Below the pieces are notes generated by a model. The model did not search any database and had not been told where the DNA came from. It worked only from the letters and a program-made list of their open reading frames with translations. DNA of 64,000 bases, taken from contig NZ_FNGY01000003.1 in the NCBI RefSeq assembly GCF_900103665.1, positions 248,001 through 312,000 on the forward strand. The letters run 5' to 3'. Position 1 is the stretch's first letter. Each line of letters opens with the position of its first letter. The position numbers and the translations under genes were made by a program. This DNA is from Pedobacter steynii (GTDB lineage: Bacteria; Bacteroidota; Bacteroidia; Sphingobacteriales; Sphingobacteriaceae). This document shows, one piece after another, positions 39,701-46,289 of the stretch.

Positions 39701-39974
39701 GCATCTTTTGGCTACAGCCATTACCGACTTATCACATAAACAATTGCTCACAGAGCAGAATCTAATAGAAGGTGCAAAAGCCAACCTGATCCAACTGGTT
39801 AAAGAGGAATTGAACGAAGATTTCAAATCTAGTCCGAGTGTTCAAAAACTACTGACTTTATTGTCGTCCAAAGCGCCTAAATCGGTTAGACCACTGATGG
39901 TAAAATCTCAGACAGGAACAAGTACTGGTATCAGCGAGAAAAGCAATCGTTTCTCCCGATTTATTCCTAAATAA
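36732..39974 (+). CDS. Catalase-like domain fused to LodA/GoxA cysteine tryptophylquinone oxidase
   Basis: 1080 residues without signal peptide. Residues about 45-345 are catalase-like (ERAVFRKQHGIAYGTF, CAVRFSSDTDPRSPDLHTTLGLGLKLF, SNNADFIFQN, FRFEIQVRTN). The heme-ligand motif R-x-x-x-Y is kept at Arg329-Tyr333 (RKDVYAASAEAR), but the distal catalytic histidine aligns with Phe71. Residues about 370-985 are LodA-like (AGIYPPIGVMRVGNS onward). Cys782 (HPGCEMTWP) and Trp847 (WMAIPWQTDTASC) are 65 residues apart, the same spacing as the CTQ-forming pair of LodA (Cys516/Trp581). A helical tail of about 95 residues follows. LodA enzymes oxidise amines or amino acids and release H2O2. The LodB partner gene is 28 bp downstream. 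Confidence 0.88.
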   Translation: MTEKSKKKSGATPHTESSATNKGEATANNVACWDSEGTTKIVTERLKEMFVEMGQKSRIEKGQMPAERAVFRKQHGIAYGTFRVKKDINPEFKVGIFAGDTYECAVRFSSDTDPRSPDLHTTLGLGLKLFGVEGPKLLGDSNNADFIFQNIDRFFARDAQQMCSFTTAGVVDRDYDSYINKHPELAEILAAMTKVEASCLSAGYWAILPFKLGDTNIVKYRLVPEETDHGAVFNDKNYLALDLQQRLRNKAAKFRFEIQVRTNDATMPLNDAQVVWSTEESPYVCIAELEFPQQDIHAIGQSEFGSILAFNIWRTLAQHEPLGSIAEARKDVYAASAEARHQANGQQSDEPEHINPPFEGDTDEDSECIVTAGIYPPIGVMRVGNSEDGYFIGPLVSEPVALTDDYAYRDKTGALKRQAAQFRIYGFNAAGKAIKELTAENSSIVWHSHLANQKSSWYQFQMALDIPDAVGAPASMLRNINVADRNSLIIDGGHQSVNAPNVEEGHPFIGKFLTETVYLGEMRTDDKGRLIMLGGHGVSKNIDGDIAITFANNEGWYDDISDGPVTADVEYLGVKLKVAPAWVICGPPDYAPMQKSVRTMWDLMRDVAIDAGMLVRPKRPSFTQDILPIFQRMTNLQWVNAGFGAAFGWGGQFDYTTAKWMVKLNDPSSANMEMRRTISNNFRRYEVSGAEAPQLWPWMYGDAISIPTLGSVRQHSTLSQLQLSFIDQWVKGDFDADYVDMTGCPHIPEPTTIDQLDVKDQPDMLTRAAMEFCLADAFHPGCEMTWPMRTAGMYMSAFRLKHAPKTPPVNSSYYGPVMNSDVFTLAKGPLLGGQVAGGITRWMAIPWQTDTASCRDGYTSAYDPYLPTFWPARVPNNILTEEQYNASIDPLLSEETRKQAFAYRKDWLDDLPLDGEDPNYTNQINSMVKYFDKLAVVQSRPGVPNDPNFPPKMQVGITPNAEQEAALLAEAVKELESILNRQKAAKGSAQHLLATAITDLSHKQLLTEQNLIEGAKANLIQLVKEELNEDFKSSPSVQKLLTLLSSKAPKSVRPLMVKSQTGTSTGISEKSNRFSRFIPK

Positions 39975-40002
39975 AAATGGATTAAAAGGCCGTATTTTCC
40001 TG

Positions 40003-41148
40003 ATGAAAGTAGAAACAAATAAAGAAGTAGATATCGCGATTATCGGCGGTGGCGTGGCGGGTTGTACCGCCGCCATCGCTCTCGCCGGATCGTATAACGT
40101 AGTCTTGATCGATCAGACAGACAACCCTCCCAAACGGATTGGCGAATGTCTGCCTCCGGCAACACGACGTATTCTAAAGCAGCTTGATTTGCTGGATGGC
40201 TTAGACAGCCCCCTCCTATCCGGCAACCAAAGTAAGCACCTCAAACATATTGGCACACAATCCTATTGGGGTAACGAACAAGCCCATATTGTGGATCTTT
40301 TGCGCAATCCTGATGGATTTGGCTGGCACCTGGATCGCCAGGCATTTGAAATTTATTTACGGGAGGCTGCGTTGAAACGGGGTGTCAATTGCTTTTGGCC
40401 CGCCAAATTACAAAGCGCTCATTTTGAAAATCATCGATGGTCTATCACTGCTGTGGCAAAGGATAAGGCATCAAATGATACGCCTTATCACTTCAAGGCG
40501 AAATTTGTAATCGATGCAAGTGGCAGACAATCGCAGTTCGCAAGAAAAATTGGTATCGGACGCCAGCAATACGATAAATTAATAAGCTGCTGGCTCATGC
40601 TTCCCAATCAGGAAGCGAATAAAATGAGTACCATATCGGCGACTGAAATCGGATGGTGGTACAGCTCGCCTTTACCCCAGAACAAAAGAATTCTGGCCTT
40701 GCAAACTGACCCGGACCTGATAGATCGGAATGTCCTAAAAGATGTTAATCAGTTTTTCAAATTAGCACAAAGCAATCGGGAAATGGCGAATGTTATTCCC
40801 GGAGATTGTAGTGAATTTGGTTTTCATCAAACCGTAGCTGCCAATTCCACACGCCTTAACCAGGTTGCCGGTCAACAGTGGGTGGCGCTTGGCGATGCTG
40901 CGATGAGTTTTGATCCCTTATCCTCACAAGGAATGTTTAATGCAATGGCGAATGCGGTCCAATTAACAGAATTGATGATAAAATCCGATCCAACGGGGAT
41001 CCTGAAACCTGAAAGCCTGAAAGAAATCCAAACGGGTTATACGGATCAGCTCGATCGGATCTGGGCATATTACACCCAACATAAAAGAATGTATTACCGC
41101 GAAGAAATGCGTTGGAAGGACGCTCCATTTTGGAAAAGGAGACATTAA
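40003..41148 (+). CDS. LodB-like FAD-dependent oxidoreductase (CTQ maturation)
   Basis: 381 residues. The N-terminal FAD motif is IIGGGVAGCTAAIAL, followed by GECLPPATRRILKQLDLLDGL, as in tryptophan-halogenase-like flavoproteins. The second FAD element is WVALGDAAMSFDPLSSQGMFNAM. In LodAB and GoxAB systems this flavoprotein is needed to form the cysteine tryptophylquinone cofactor of the oxidase. Its position 28 bp after the LodA fusion supports the same role here. The pair is probably one operon ending before the membrane protein at 41337. Confidence 0.9.
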   Translation: MKVETNKEVDIAIIGGGVAGCTAAIALAGSYNVVLIDQTDNPPKRIGECLPPATRRILKQLDLLDGLDSPLLSGNQSKHLKHIGTQSYWGNEQAHIVDLLRNPDGFGWHLDRQAFEIYLREAALKRGVNCFWPAKLQSAHFENHRWSITAVAKDKASNDTPYHFKAKFVIDASGRQSQFARKIGIGRQQYDKLISCWLMLPNQEANKMSTISATEIGWWYSSPLPQNKRILALQTDPDLIDRNVLKDVNQFFKLAQSNREMANVIPGDCSEFGFHQTVAANSTRLNQVAGQQWVALGDAAMSFDPLSSQGMFNAMANAVQLTELMIKSDPTGILKPESLKEIQTGYTDQLDRIWAYYTQHKRMYYREEMRWKDAPFWKRRH

Positions 41149-41336
41149 AAACCAGCATTGTAATTATCCCCTATGCTTAAAAATTACTTCAAGATTATTA
41201 CCCTTATCCTGTTGTTGCCTTTTTGCTCTTTTCCCGACTCATCGATATAAAATGACACATCTCTGCGAATAAAATATTACCTATCTTTAACAAAGTATCG
41301 TGAAGCGTTATTTTAATCTCTAAAAAACTGGTTTCT

Positions 41337-41945
41337 ATGAAATTTTGGAATGGTTTTACTATATTTCGAATCATCTTTTTGTTATTTTTTGCGATTGGAC
41401 TACCACTCATTCTCCATTACGCAGGAAATCATCATCAAAGCGATTATCAGATGATTAATACATCTGCCAGCGAAGCATTCGTTTTGTTTGGCCTTGGCAC
41501 AGCACTTTGGTTCATCGTATTTATTTATTACATCAAGCGATTTTTGATCAATCTTCTTTTGAAAAAAAATGGCATTATTCAATTGTTGGAGCATGGTGAA
41601 AAAAGAAAAGGAACGGCTTCGTACGAGTTTGAGTTTATGGATTCAAAGCCGTATCAACGCCACTTTGAAGTGGGCAATACCATTGGGATAGACGGGCAGG
41701 TGGTGAAATGGAATACCAAAACCATAGTGTTTACTGTGATTGGGCTGCTACTATTACTTGCTTTGGCAACAGGAATATTGGTTTATACCTATATAAATGA
41801 AAGCCGTGGCTATGGTTGGCGGTATCTGTATTTTTGGCATCCTTATATCATGATTCCCGGTTCCTTTATTTTTTATTTAGGTTTTTTATTTGGCACTACC
41901 AATGATTTTTTTTCAAAATATTTGGGCAAATTCGTAAAACCATAA
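41337..41945 (+). CDS. Membrane protein of unknown function
   Basis: 202 residues with four predicted transmembrane helices (about 8-28, 48-72, 128-152, 170-190). The soluble part between helices 2 and 3 (about 75-125) reads EHGEKRKGTASYEFEFMDSK, like the small beta domain in DUF3592-type membrane proteins, but I do not recognise a family with confidence. It is 188 bp after LodB on the same strand and converges with a pseudogene. Confidence 0.65.
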   Translation: MKFWNGFTIFRIIFLLFFAIGLPLILHYAGNHHQSDYQMINTSASEAFVLFGLGTALWFIVFIYYIKRFLINLLLKKNGIIQLLEHGEKRKGTASYEFEFMDSKPYQRHFEVGNTIGIDGQVVKWNTKTIVFTVIGLLLLLALATGILVYTYINESRGYGWRYLYFWHPYIMIPGSFIFYLGFLFGTTNDFFSKYLGKFVKP

Positions 41946-41948
41946 ATG

Positions 41949-42251
41949 TTACTTTTCGGGAAACGAGCCGAAGCGGTAATAGCCAAAATTCCGTAATGAT
42001 TTGAGCGATGCTTCTGTTACCGCTTTTCCAAGTTCATCATACGCTACATTTACACCTTTGCCGTTGGTAAACTTTTTCACTTCAGATGCAATGTCTTCCG
42101 CCTGTGTGTTGATCAACAGATCAGCCCTAATTTTTTCGCATGTTCTTTTTGTCTTCCTTATGAACAGTTGCAATTACGTTGCGCCTTTACTTTTTATCCA
42201 TTGGGTAAGTATCGAACCAACACCACCGTGGCAGTGTGTACGATAGCAATC
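41949..42251 (-). pseudogene. Decayed zinc-type quinone oxidoreductase fragment
   Basis: Read on the minus strand, pieces in different frames match the NAD(P)-binding half of quinone oxidoreductases: VHTA, then HGGVGSILTQWIKSKGAT, then VIATVHKED, then ADLLINTQAEDIASEVKKF and GKGVNVAYDELGKAVTEASLKSLRNFG. At least three frame changes are needed, each explained by one missing base, mostly a G. Both the N-terminal catalytic part and the C-terminal end are missing. It abuts the DinB gene, whose stop is at 42252. Confidence 0.8.
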
Positions 42252-42725
42252 TCATTCTTTGAGTAGCAGCTTCAAATACGTAAAAATCTTCCCACTGTGC
42301 TCCGCTTCGTGATAGTTAGCGGCTTGTAGTGCCTGAGCATGATTTTTCACTTGAAATCCTATGGGTAACTCAAAGGGCTCATAGTTGACAAATAATTTGG
42401 ATTCCAGATCTGATTCAAGGTGGTTAACTGTATCAATCAATAAATGTTTCACCTCGTTAACATCTGGAGTAATTTTCCAGGAACCTGGAGACGATCCAAT
42501 TTTGAAGGACTCCATGAATTCTTTAGATATATACATTGGTAATCCGCTACGCATATACATATGTCTCTGTTGAGAAGTAATACAATGACCAATTTGCCAA
42601 ATTATATTATTGTTGAAACCTTCTGGAATTTTAAATAATGTTTCGTAGTTACTCGTTTCCATTAATTGCAATAGTCTAGTCCTGCTAGCTCTTAAAATTT
42701 CACATTCGAAACGTTCATTAATCAT
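42252..42725 (-). CDS. DinB family protein
   Basis: 157 residues of four-helix DinB/YfiT fold. The metal-binding histidines are His47 (WQIGHCITSQQRHMYMRSG) and His139/His143 (NYHEAEHSGKI). Family members are metal-dependent hydrolases or thiol transferases of broad and often unknown function; none of them is the DNA polymerase DinB. It stands alone, downstream of a gene-poor stretch and directly upstream of the decayed quinone oxidoreductase. Confidence 0.88.
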   Translation of the reverse strand: MINERFECEILRASRTRLLQLMETSNYETLFKIPEGFNNNIIWQIGHCITSQQRHMYMRSGLPMYISKEFMESFKIGSSPGSWKITPDVNEVKHLLIDTVNHLESDLESKLFVNYEPFELPIGFQVKNHAQALQAANYHEAEHSGKIFTYLKLLLKE

Positions 42726-43081
42726 TTAAGTTGGTCTAAGTTCTTAATAACGGAAGAAGCCGCAATATTATCTAAAGTAAGTTTTTCGCATTAAAGTTCA
42801 AACTTTAGCTCCTTTTAGGAATCTATGTGCAAAAATTATATTGACTGATTGTTTATGATACGCTTCACAAAGCCGAGCAAGGCTGTTTTAAAGGCATACC
42901 GCTCTAAAGTACTACCAATGGAAGACCTAGCCGTTTCGTCCTCTATCAAAAAACGGTTGTTTTATGATATGTACTTATGTATTCGTTCCAATAAATAACA
43001 GTCGTGTATCAAAGCCTCAGGCAGTAAAACGGTCTTAAGCTGCGCAACAAAAGAAAGAAACAAGTTGCTCAAATATTAAAA
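42726..43081. other. Gene-poor stretch between DinB and repeat protein
   Basis: 356 bp with no recognised gene. A 47-codon open stretch on the plus strand (42855-42998) and two on the minus strand (for example VAQLKTVLLPEALIHDCYLL) resemble nothing I can name. It could be relics of a lost gene or plain intergenic sequence. Confidence 0.4.
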
Positions 43082-43870
43082 CTAATGTGCATTTTTATTG
43101 TTAAAATTTTGAATTGTTTTGTAAAGGAGTAAGAGGTTATCACCTAAATCGCCTACTTTGCGAATCTGACCATTGATGTCATAATCAATTCGTTTATCTC
43201 CTATTTGGCGAATCCGGCCATCTAAATCATAATCAACTCGATCATCTCCTATTTGACGAACTCGGTTATTAAGATCATAATCTATTCGTTTGTCCCCAAT
43301 TTGACGAACACGGTCATTGATATCATAGTCAACTCGATCATCTCCTATTTGGCGAACTCGGTTATTAAGATCATAATCTATTCGTTTGTTCCCAATTTGA
43401 CGAACACGGTCATTGATATCATAGTCAACTCGATCATCTCCTATTTGGCGAACTCGGTTATTAAGATCATAATCTATTCGTTTGTCCCCAATTTGACGAA
43501 CACGGTCATTGATATCATAGTCAACTCGATCATCTCCTATTTGGCGAACTCGGTTATTAAGATCATAATCTATTCGTTTGTCCCCAATTTGACGAACACG
43601 GCCATTGATATCATAATCAATTACTAAACCGTCAATATCACTCAATCGGCCGTTCACGTCATATTTCACTGGTTTATCGCCAATGCTGTCAAAAGTTGAA
43701 ACATTTTTATTTTGCAGCCTACCTTTTGAATCTAATCGTACATTCAAGCCTTCCTTTTGAACGATAAAAACATATTTTTTATCATTCTCAGAAAGGTCAA
43801 GCTTAATTGTTTGTGAATAAACAGCACCTGAAAAAATAAAAAAAGAAAATAAAAAGAGGACGGTTTTCAT
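43082..43870 (-). CDS. Secreted protein with eleven 16-residue tandem repeats
   Basis: 262 residues from the ATG at 43870 (an in-frame TTG at 43879 is less likely). The signal peptide ends near VYSQ. A short lead of 45 residues is followed by eleven 16-residue units with consensus [KD]R[IV]DYD[LI]N[ND]RVRQIGD, then a 21-residue tail. Two unit types alternate (KRIDYDLNNRVRQIGD and DRVDYDINDRVRQIGD), giving a 32-residue super-repeat. Each unit has a YD-N-G-like turn and alternating hydrophobics, which suggests a beta-repeat structure like YD or MORN repeats. No catalytic motif is seen. It is isolated between DinB and a terminator. The function is unknown; surface or periplasmic location is inferred from the signal. 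Confidence 0.8.
   Translation of the reverse strand: MKTVLFLFSFFIFSGAVYSQTIKLDLSENDKKYVFIVQKEGLNVRLDSKGRLQNKNVSTFDSIGDKPVKYDVNGRLSDIDGLVIDYDINGRVRQIGDKRIDYDLNNRVRQIGDDRVDYDINDRVRQIGDKRIDYDLNNRVRQIGDDRVDYDINDRVRQIGNKRIDYDLNNRVRQIGDDRVDYDINDRVRQIGDKRIDYDLNNRVRQIGDDRVDYDLDGRIRQIGDKRIDYDINGQIRKVGDLGDNLLLLYKTIQNFNNKNAH
43148..43675 (-). repeat. Coding tandem repeat, 11 units of 48 bp
   Basis: Eleven in-frame 48-bp units. The inner eight alternate in two types, so near-identical 96-bp blocks recur about four times. High DNA identity between the 96-bp blocks points to recent expansion by duplication of the pair. Confidence 0.95.
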
Positions 43871-43994
43871 AAGGATCAACTAAAGTGACTCATTGCTGGG
43901 CAATGATAATGAAATATAACTAAATATCTTTAAGCGCTCCAACAAAAACCACACCTAAACCACTTGTAGTGTCTATAAAAATGTCTAAAAAACA

Positions 43995-44025
43995 AAACCC
44001 TCTTTACGATTTGTAAAGAGGGTTT
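43995..44025 (-). terminator. Strong terminator hairpin beside a tRNA 3'-end remnant
   Basis: A perfect 13-bp stem (AAACCCTCTTTAC with GTAAAGAGGGTTT) with a 5-nt loop. On the minus strand it is followed by a T-rich tail. It sits directly after a sequence that looks like the end of a tRNA gene (44026-44060). Confidence 0.8.
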
Positions 44026-44060
44026 GTGGACCCAAGCGGGTGCTTCTCGAACCATTTCCT
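44026..44060 (-). pseudogene. Probable tRNA 3'-end remnant
   Basis: On the minus strand the sequence reads GGTTCGAG, five further bases, then CCCGCTTGGGTCCAC, which matches a T-loop and a T-stem/acceptor 3' half, directly followed by a terminator. The 5' part of a tRNA cannot be found upstream. It may be a decayed tRNA or an attachment-site scar. Confidence 0.4.
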
Positions 44061-44159
44061 ATCTGATTTACGCTTAATCGCTGATTTGTTCGATAAATGA
44101 TCAGCTGATGCGCTGTGCCAAGTTAAAATTTAGGTTAAAAGCATGGCTCAACTTTCATA

Positions 44160-44579
44160 TTACTTTGCGTAAAAAAATGCTCGTGCTAGCCCGATAACAA
44201 AAATAACCAGGCTTATAAAAAATAGAAGAATGCTAGCTAACACAAATATTGGTGCTGTGTAAGGTGAGTCCGTTAATATTTTTAAACCAAACGCAGGTAC
44301 TAAAATCAATAATCCAGCCATAAAAAACCAAAAATGCCAGTATCCCATTTTTAATTTGACGGGTCTTTTTATCCTTTCTAATGCAAGATAAATCAAACCC
44401 GTTAATCCTGTGAAGAGACATATCAAAACAGCAATACCCAAGTGCCCAATAACATAATACATGTCGTAAATATTAACATCAATTGTTTGTTTCTTAGTCC
44501 AAAAGCCAATTAATAAAGAAAGAATTGCTGTTGACAGAAAAAGTAATGCAGGGGTTAATTTAATTGGAGCATATTTCAT
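44160..44579 (-). CDS. Four-helix membrane protein with weak cytochrome oxidase subunit I similarity
   Basis: 139 residues with four transmembrane helices (about 8-25, 42-65, 80-100, 112-135). The segment NIYDMYYVIGHLGIAVLICLF followed by ERIKRP and MGYWHFWFF recalls helices of heme-copper oxidase subunit I (YYVVAHFH... HFW), but only one of the ligand histidines seems kept and the protein is far too short to be an oxidase. The function is unknown. It is divergent from the HipBST operon. Confidence 0.6.
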   Translation of the reverse strand: MKYAPIKLTPALLFLSTAILSLLIGFWTKKQTIDVNIYDMYYVIGHLGIAVLICLFTGLTGLIYLALERIKRPVKLKMGYWHFWFFMAGLLILVPAFGLKILTDSPYTAPIFVLASILLFFISLVIFVIGLARAFFYAK

Positions 44580-44669
44580 TATACTAATATATTAATTCCA
44601 CCATGAATTTAAAATGCAACGCATTTCGTTGCGTTTTGGAAAAGCATCCATTTGAGGACATCTCAAATC

Positions 44670-44766
44670 ATACCCGATAAGGTATAAATATTCGCTTTAC
44701 ATTTAAAATATACCCTATCGGGTATTACTTCAGTGTTTTTCCTTATATTAGTACCCTAAAGGGTAT
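44670..44766 (+). promoter_or_regulatory. Three HipB-type operator palindromes
   Basis: Three inverted repeats of form ATACCC-N4-GGGTAT precede the toxin-antitoxin operon: 44670-44685 (one mismatch), 44710-44725 (perfect) and 44752-44765 (5-bp arms). They recur every 40-41 bp, about four helix turns, and the last ends 4 bp before the hipB start codon. They resemble the inverted-repeat operators of E. coli HipB in layout, so autoregulation is likely. Confidence 0.75.
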
Positions 44767-44769
44767 AAT

Positions 44770-44988
44770 ATGAAGCCAATTGTAACATTTATTAAGGAGA
44801 AAAGGAGAGCTTTAAAACTGTCCCAAGTGGAATTAGCATTTAAATCTGGTGTAGGTCTTCGTTTCGTTCGTGAATTGGAACAGGGGAAAACCACGCTTCG
44901 TTTAGATAAAGTTAATCAGGTGCTAGCTCTTTTTGGTAAACAAGTAGGGATTACTGACCTTGATCACGTAGAAGAGGAGGAAAACTAA
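44770..44988 (+). CDS. hipB: HipB-like XRE antitoxin/regulator
   Basis: 72 residues. One HTH_3 domain: FIKEKRRALKLSQVELAFKSGVGLRFVRELEQGKTTLRLDKVNQVLALFGKQVGI. This is the HipB pattern, ending in a short acidic tail (HVEEEEN). It overlaps the next gene by one base (TAATG). Three palindromes sit directly upstream. In HipBST systems HipB binds the operator with the other subunits and represses the operon. Confidence 0.88.
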   Translation: MKPIVTFIKEKRRALKLSQVELAFKSGVGLRFVRELEQGKTTLRLDKVNQVLALFGKQVGITDLDHVEEEEN

Positions 44989-45320
44989 TGATGAACAGAG
45001 CAAAGGTATATTATGATAAAACTCTGGCAGGTTATCTTGAAAAAACCGATTTTGGTTATCGGTTTTCATACGACAGTACCTACCTTAAACAACCGGAAGC
45101 TAAGCCGATAAGTCTTACCTTACCAATTTCTAATTATCCTTATAACAGTAATATTCTGTTCCCCTTTTTTGATGGACTGATCCCAGAGGGCTGGCTTCTA
45201 AATATTGCAAAGGAATATTGGAATTTTAAAAGTAATGATCGTTTTGAACTATTGGCTACGCTATGCAGGGATACTATTGGTGCTGTAACGGTTATCGGAG
45301 AGGAGGAGGTAAATGAATAA
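44988..45320 (+). CDS. hipS: HipS-like small antitoxin (stand-alone HipA N-terminal subdomain)
   Basis: 110 residues corresponding to the N-terminal subdomain 1 of HipA (YDKTLAGYLEKTDFGYRFSY, LPISNYPY, LFPFFDGLIPEGWLLNIA). In ordinary HipA this is part of the kinase; here it is a separate gene, as in HipBST of enteropathogenic E. coli, where HipS is the antitoxin that blocks the kinase. The PEGW tryptophan at 69 lies in the conserved segment. The GAGGAGG ahead of the start is a strong ribosome-binding site. It overlaps the toxin gene by 8 bp. Confidence 0.82.
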   Translation: MMNRAKVYYDKTLAGYLEKTDFGYRFSYDSTYLKQPEAKPISLTLPISNYPYNSNILFPFFDGLIPEGWLLNIAKEYWNFKSNDRFELLATLCRDTIGAVTVIGEEEVNE

Positions 45321-46239
45321 ATGTCCATTTTGTTATCAATCGGTTGATAAAGGAACATACCATGCCAAATGTTGCAAAAAAATGTTTGGAATAACTGAAC
45401 TACCTGTATTGACTTTAGATAAAAACCTGCTTAATGACTTAGCAAAAACAACGGTTAACAATAGAATTTCAGTAACTGGTGTACAGCCTAAGCTTTCGGT
45501 TGAACTTGAAGATGTAAAAGGAGCTGAAAAACGGCTTACTATTGTTGGGCTATGGGGGAATTATATCTTAAAGCCACAGAATATTCACTATGAACAAATG
45601 CCAGAAGTAGAAGATCTAACTATGCACCTGGCAGAAATATTTAAACTGAATACCTGTCAGCACTGTTTGCTTAAAGCTTCTGATGGCCAGATGGTATATA
45701 TTGCTAAAAGATTTGATAGAGAGAAAGGACAAAAAATACATATGGAGGATTTCTGTCAAATTGGAGAATTCCAGACAGAACAGAAATATAATAGCTCATA
45801 CGAACGTTGCGGAAAACTGATAACTAAGTATTGTACAAACTCTGGGTTGGATTTGGTCAACTATTTCGAGCTGTTGATATTTTCTTTCCTGTCAGGGAAT
45901 AATGATATGCATATGAAGAATTTCTCTATACTCCACCAACAAGGTCAAATCATTCTTTCTCCAGCTTATGATCTGATCAATAGCAACTTGATTAATCCAA
46001 AAGATCAAGAAGATGTTGCGCTTAGCTTGAATGGTAAAAAGAAGAAACTCAGTAGGAAAGATTTTGAAATGCTAGCTAGCGTCTTAAAGATTTCAGACAA
46101 AATATTTAAAAGGATATTGGACAAGTACGCTAAAAATCCTGATAAAGTGTTCAAATTGATAGATCAGTCATTTATGAGTAATGAATATAAAACCGACTTT
46201 AAAAATATTTGGACTGAAAAACTCAATAGACTAATATAA
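45313..46239 (+). CDS. hipT: HipT-like Ser/Thr kinase toxin
   Basis: 308 residues. The N-terminus has a zinc-ribbon-like CPFC...HAKCC motif common in Bacteroidota HipA proteins. The flexible glycine-rich loop is RISVTGVQPK at 51-60, with Ser53 and Thr55 in the position of the autophosphorylated serines of HipT. Lys87 is in NYILKP, the catalytic Asp198 in GNNDMHMKNF, and the metal-binding Asp220 in SPAYDL. HipA-type kinases phosphorylate aminoacyl-tRNA synthetases and stop growth; the HipT target in E. coli is TrpS. The target here is unknown. It lacks the N-terminal subdomain supplied by the separate upstream gene. Confidence 0.88.
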   Translation: MNKCPFCYQSVDKGTYHAKCCKKMFGITELPVLTLDKNLLNDLAKTTVNNRISVTGVQPKLSVELEDVKGAEKRLTIVGLWGNYILKPQNIHYEQMPEVEDLTMHLAEIFKLNTCQHCLLKASDGQMVYIAKRFDREKGQKIHMEDFCQIGEFQTEQKYNSSYERCGKLITKYCTNSGLDLVNYFELLIFSFLSGNNDMHMKNFSILHQQGQIILSPAYDLINSNLINPKDQEDVALSLNGKKKKLSRKDFEMLASVLKISDKIFKRILDKYAKNPDKVFKLIDQSFMSNEYKTDFKNIWTEKLNRLI

Positions 46240-46246
46240 TGACACA

Positions 46247-46284
46247 AAAAAAGCCGTTCTTCTTTTCAGAAAAACGGCTTTTTA
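46247..46284. terminator. Bidirectional terminator between HipT and tRNA
   Basis: A stem of about 10 bp (AAAAGCCGTT with AACGGCTTTT) with A's before and T's after. It ends both the toxin operon on the plus strand and the tRNA on the minus strand. Confidence 0.85.
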
Positions 46285-46289
46285 AGCAG

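Noticed and set aside
42001..42246. An 81-codon plus-strand ORF over the quinone oxidoreductase relic
   Set aside because: The minus strand gives clear oxidoreductase similarity in pieces, so the plus-strand frame is a shadow.
42855..42998. A 47-codon plus-strand ORF in the gap after DinB
   Set aside because: No recognisable motif, no promoter, and opposite-strand stretches are equally open. Not enough to call a gene.
43253..43627. A 124-codon plus-strand ORF of repeated hydrophobic segments opposite the repeat protein
   Set aside because: It is the antisense shadow of the 48-bp coding repeats. The minus-strand frame has a signal peptide and a regular protein repeat, while this frame has neither a promoter nor a sensible protein.
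43148..43675. Regular direct repeats that could suggest a CRISPR array
   Set aside because: There are no unique spacers: units are contiguous, 48 bp, in frame and encode a protein. The same holds for 11219-11659. No cas genes are present.
44988..46239. Single hipA gene split by a frameshift
   Set aside because: The two ORFs overlap by 8 bp, each with its own good start and ribosome-binding sequence, and the split falls exactly at the HipS/HipT domain border, which fits a natural HipBST operon better than an error.
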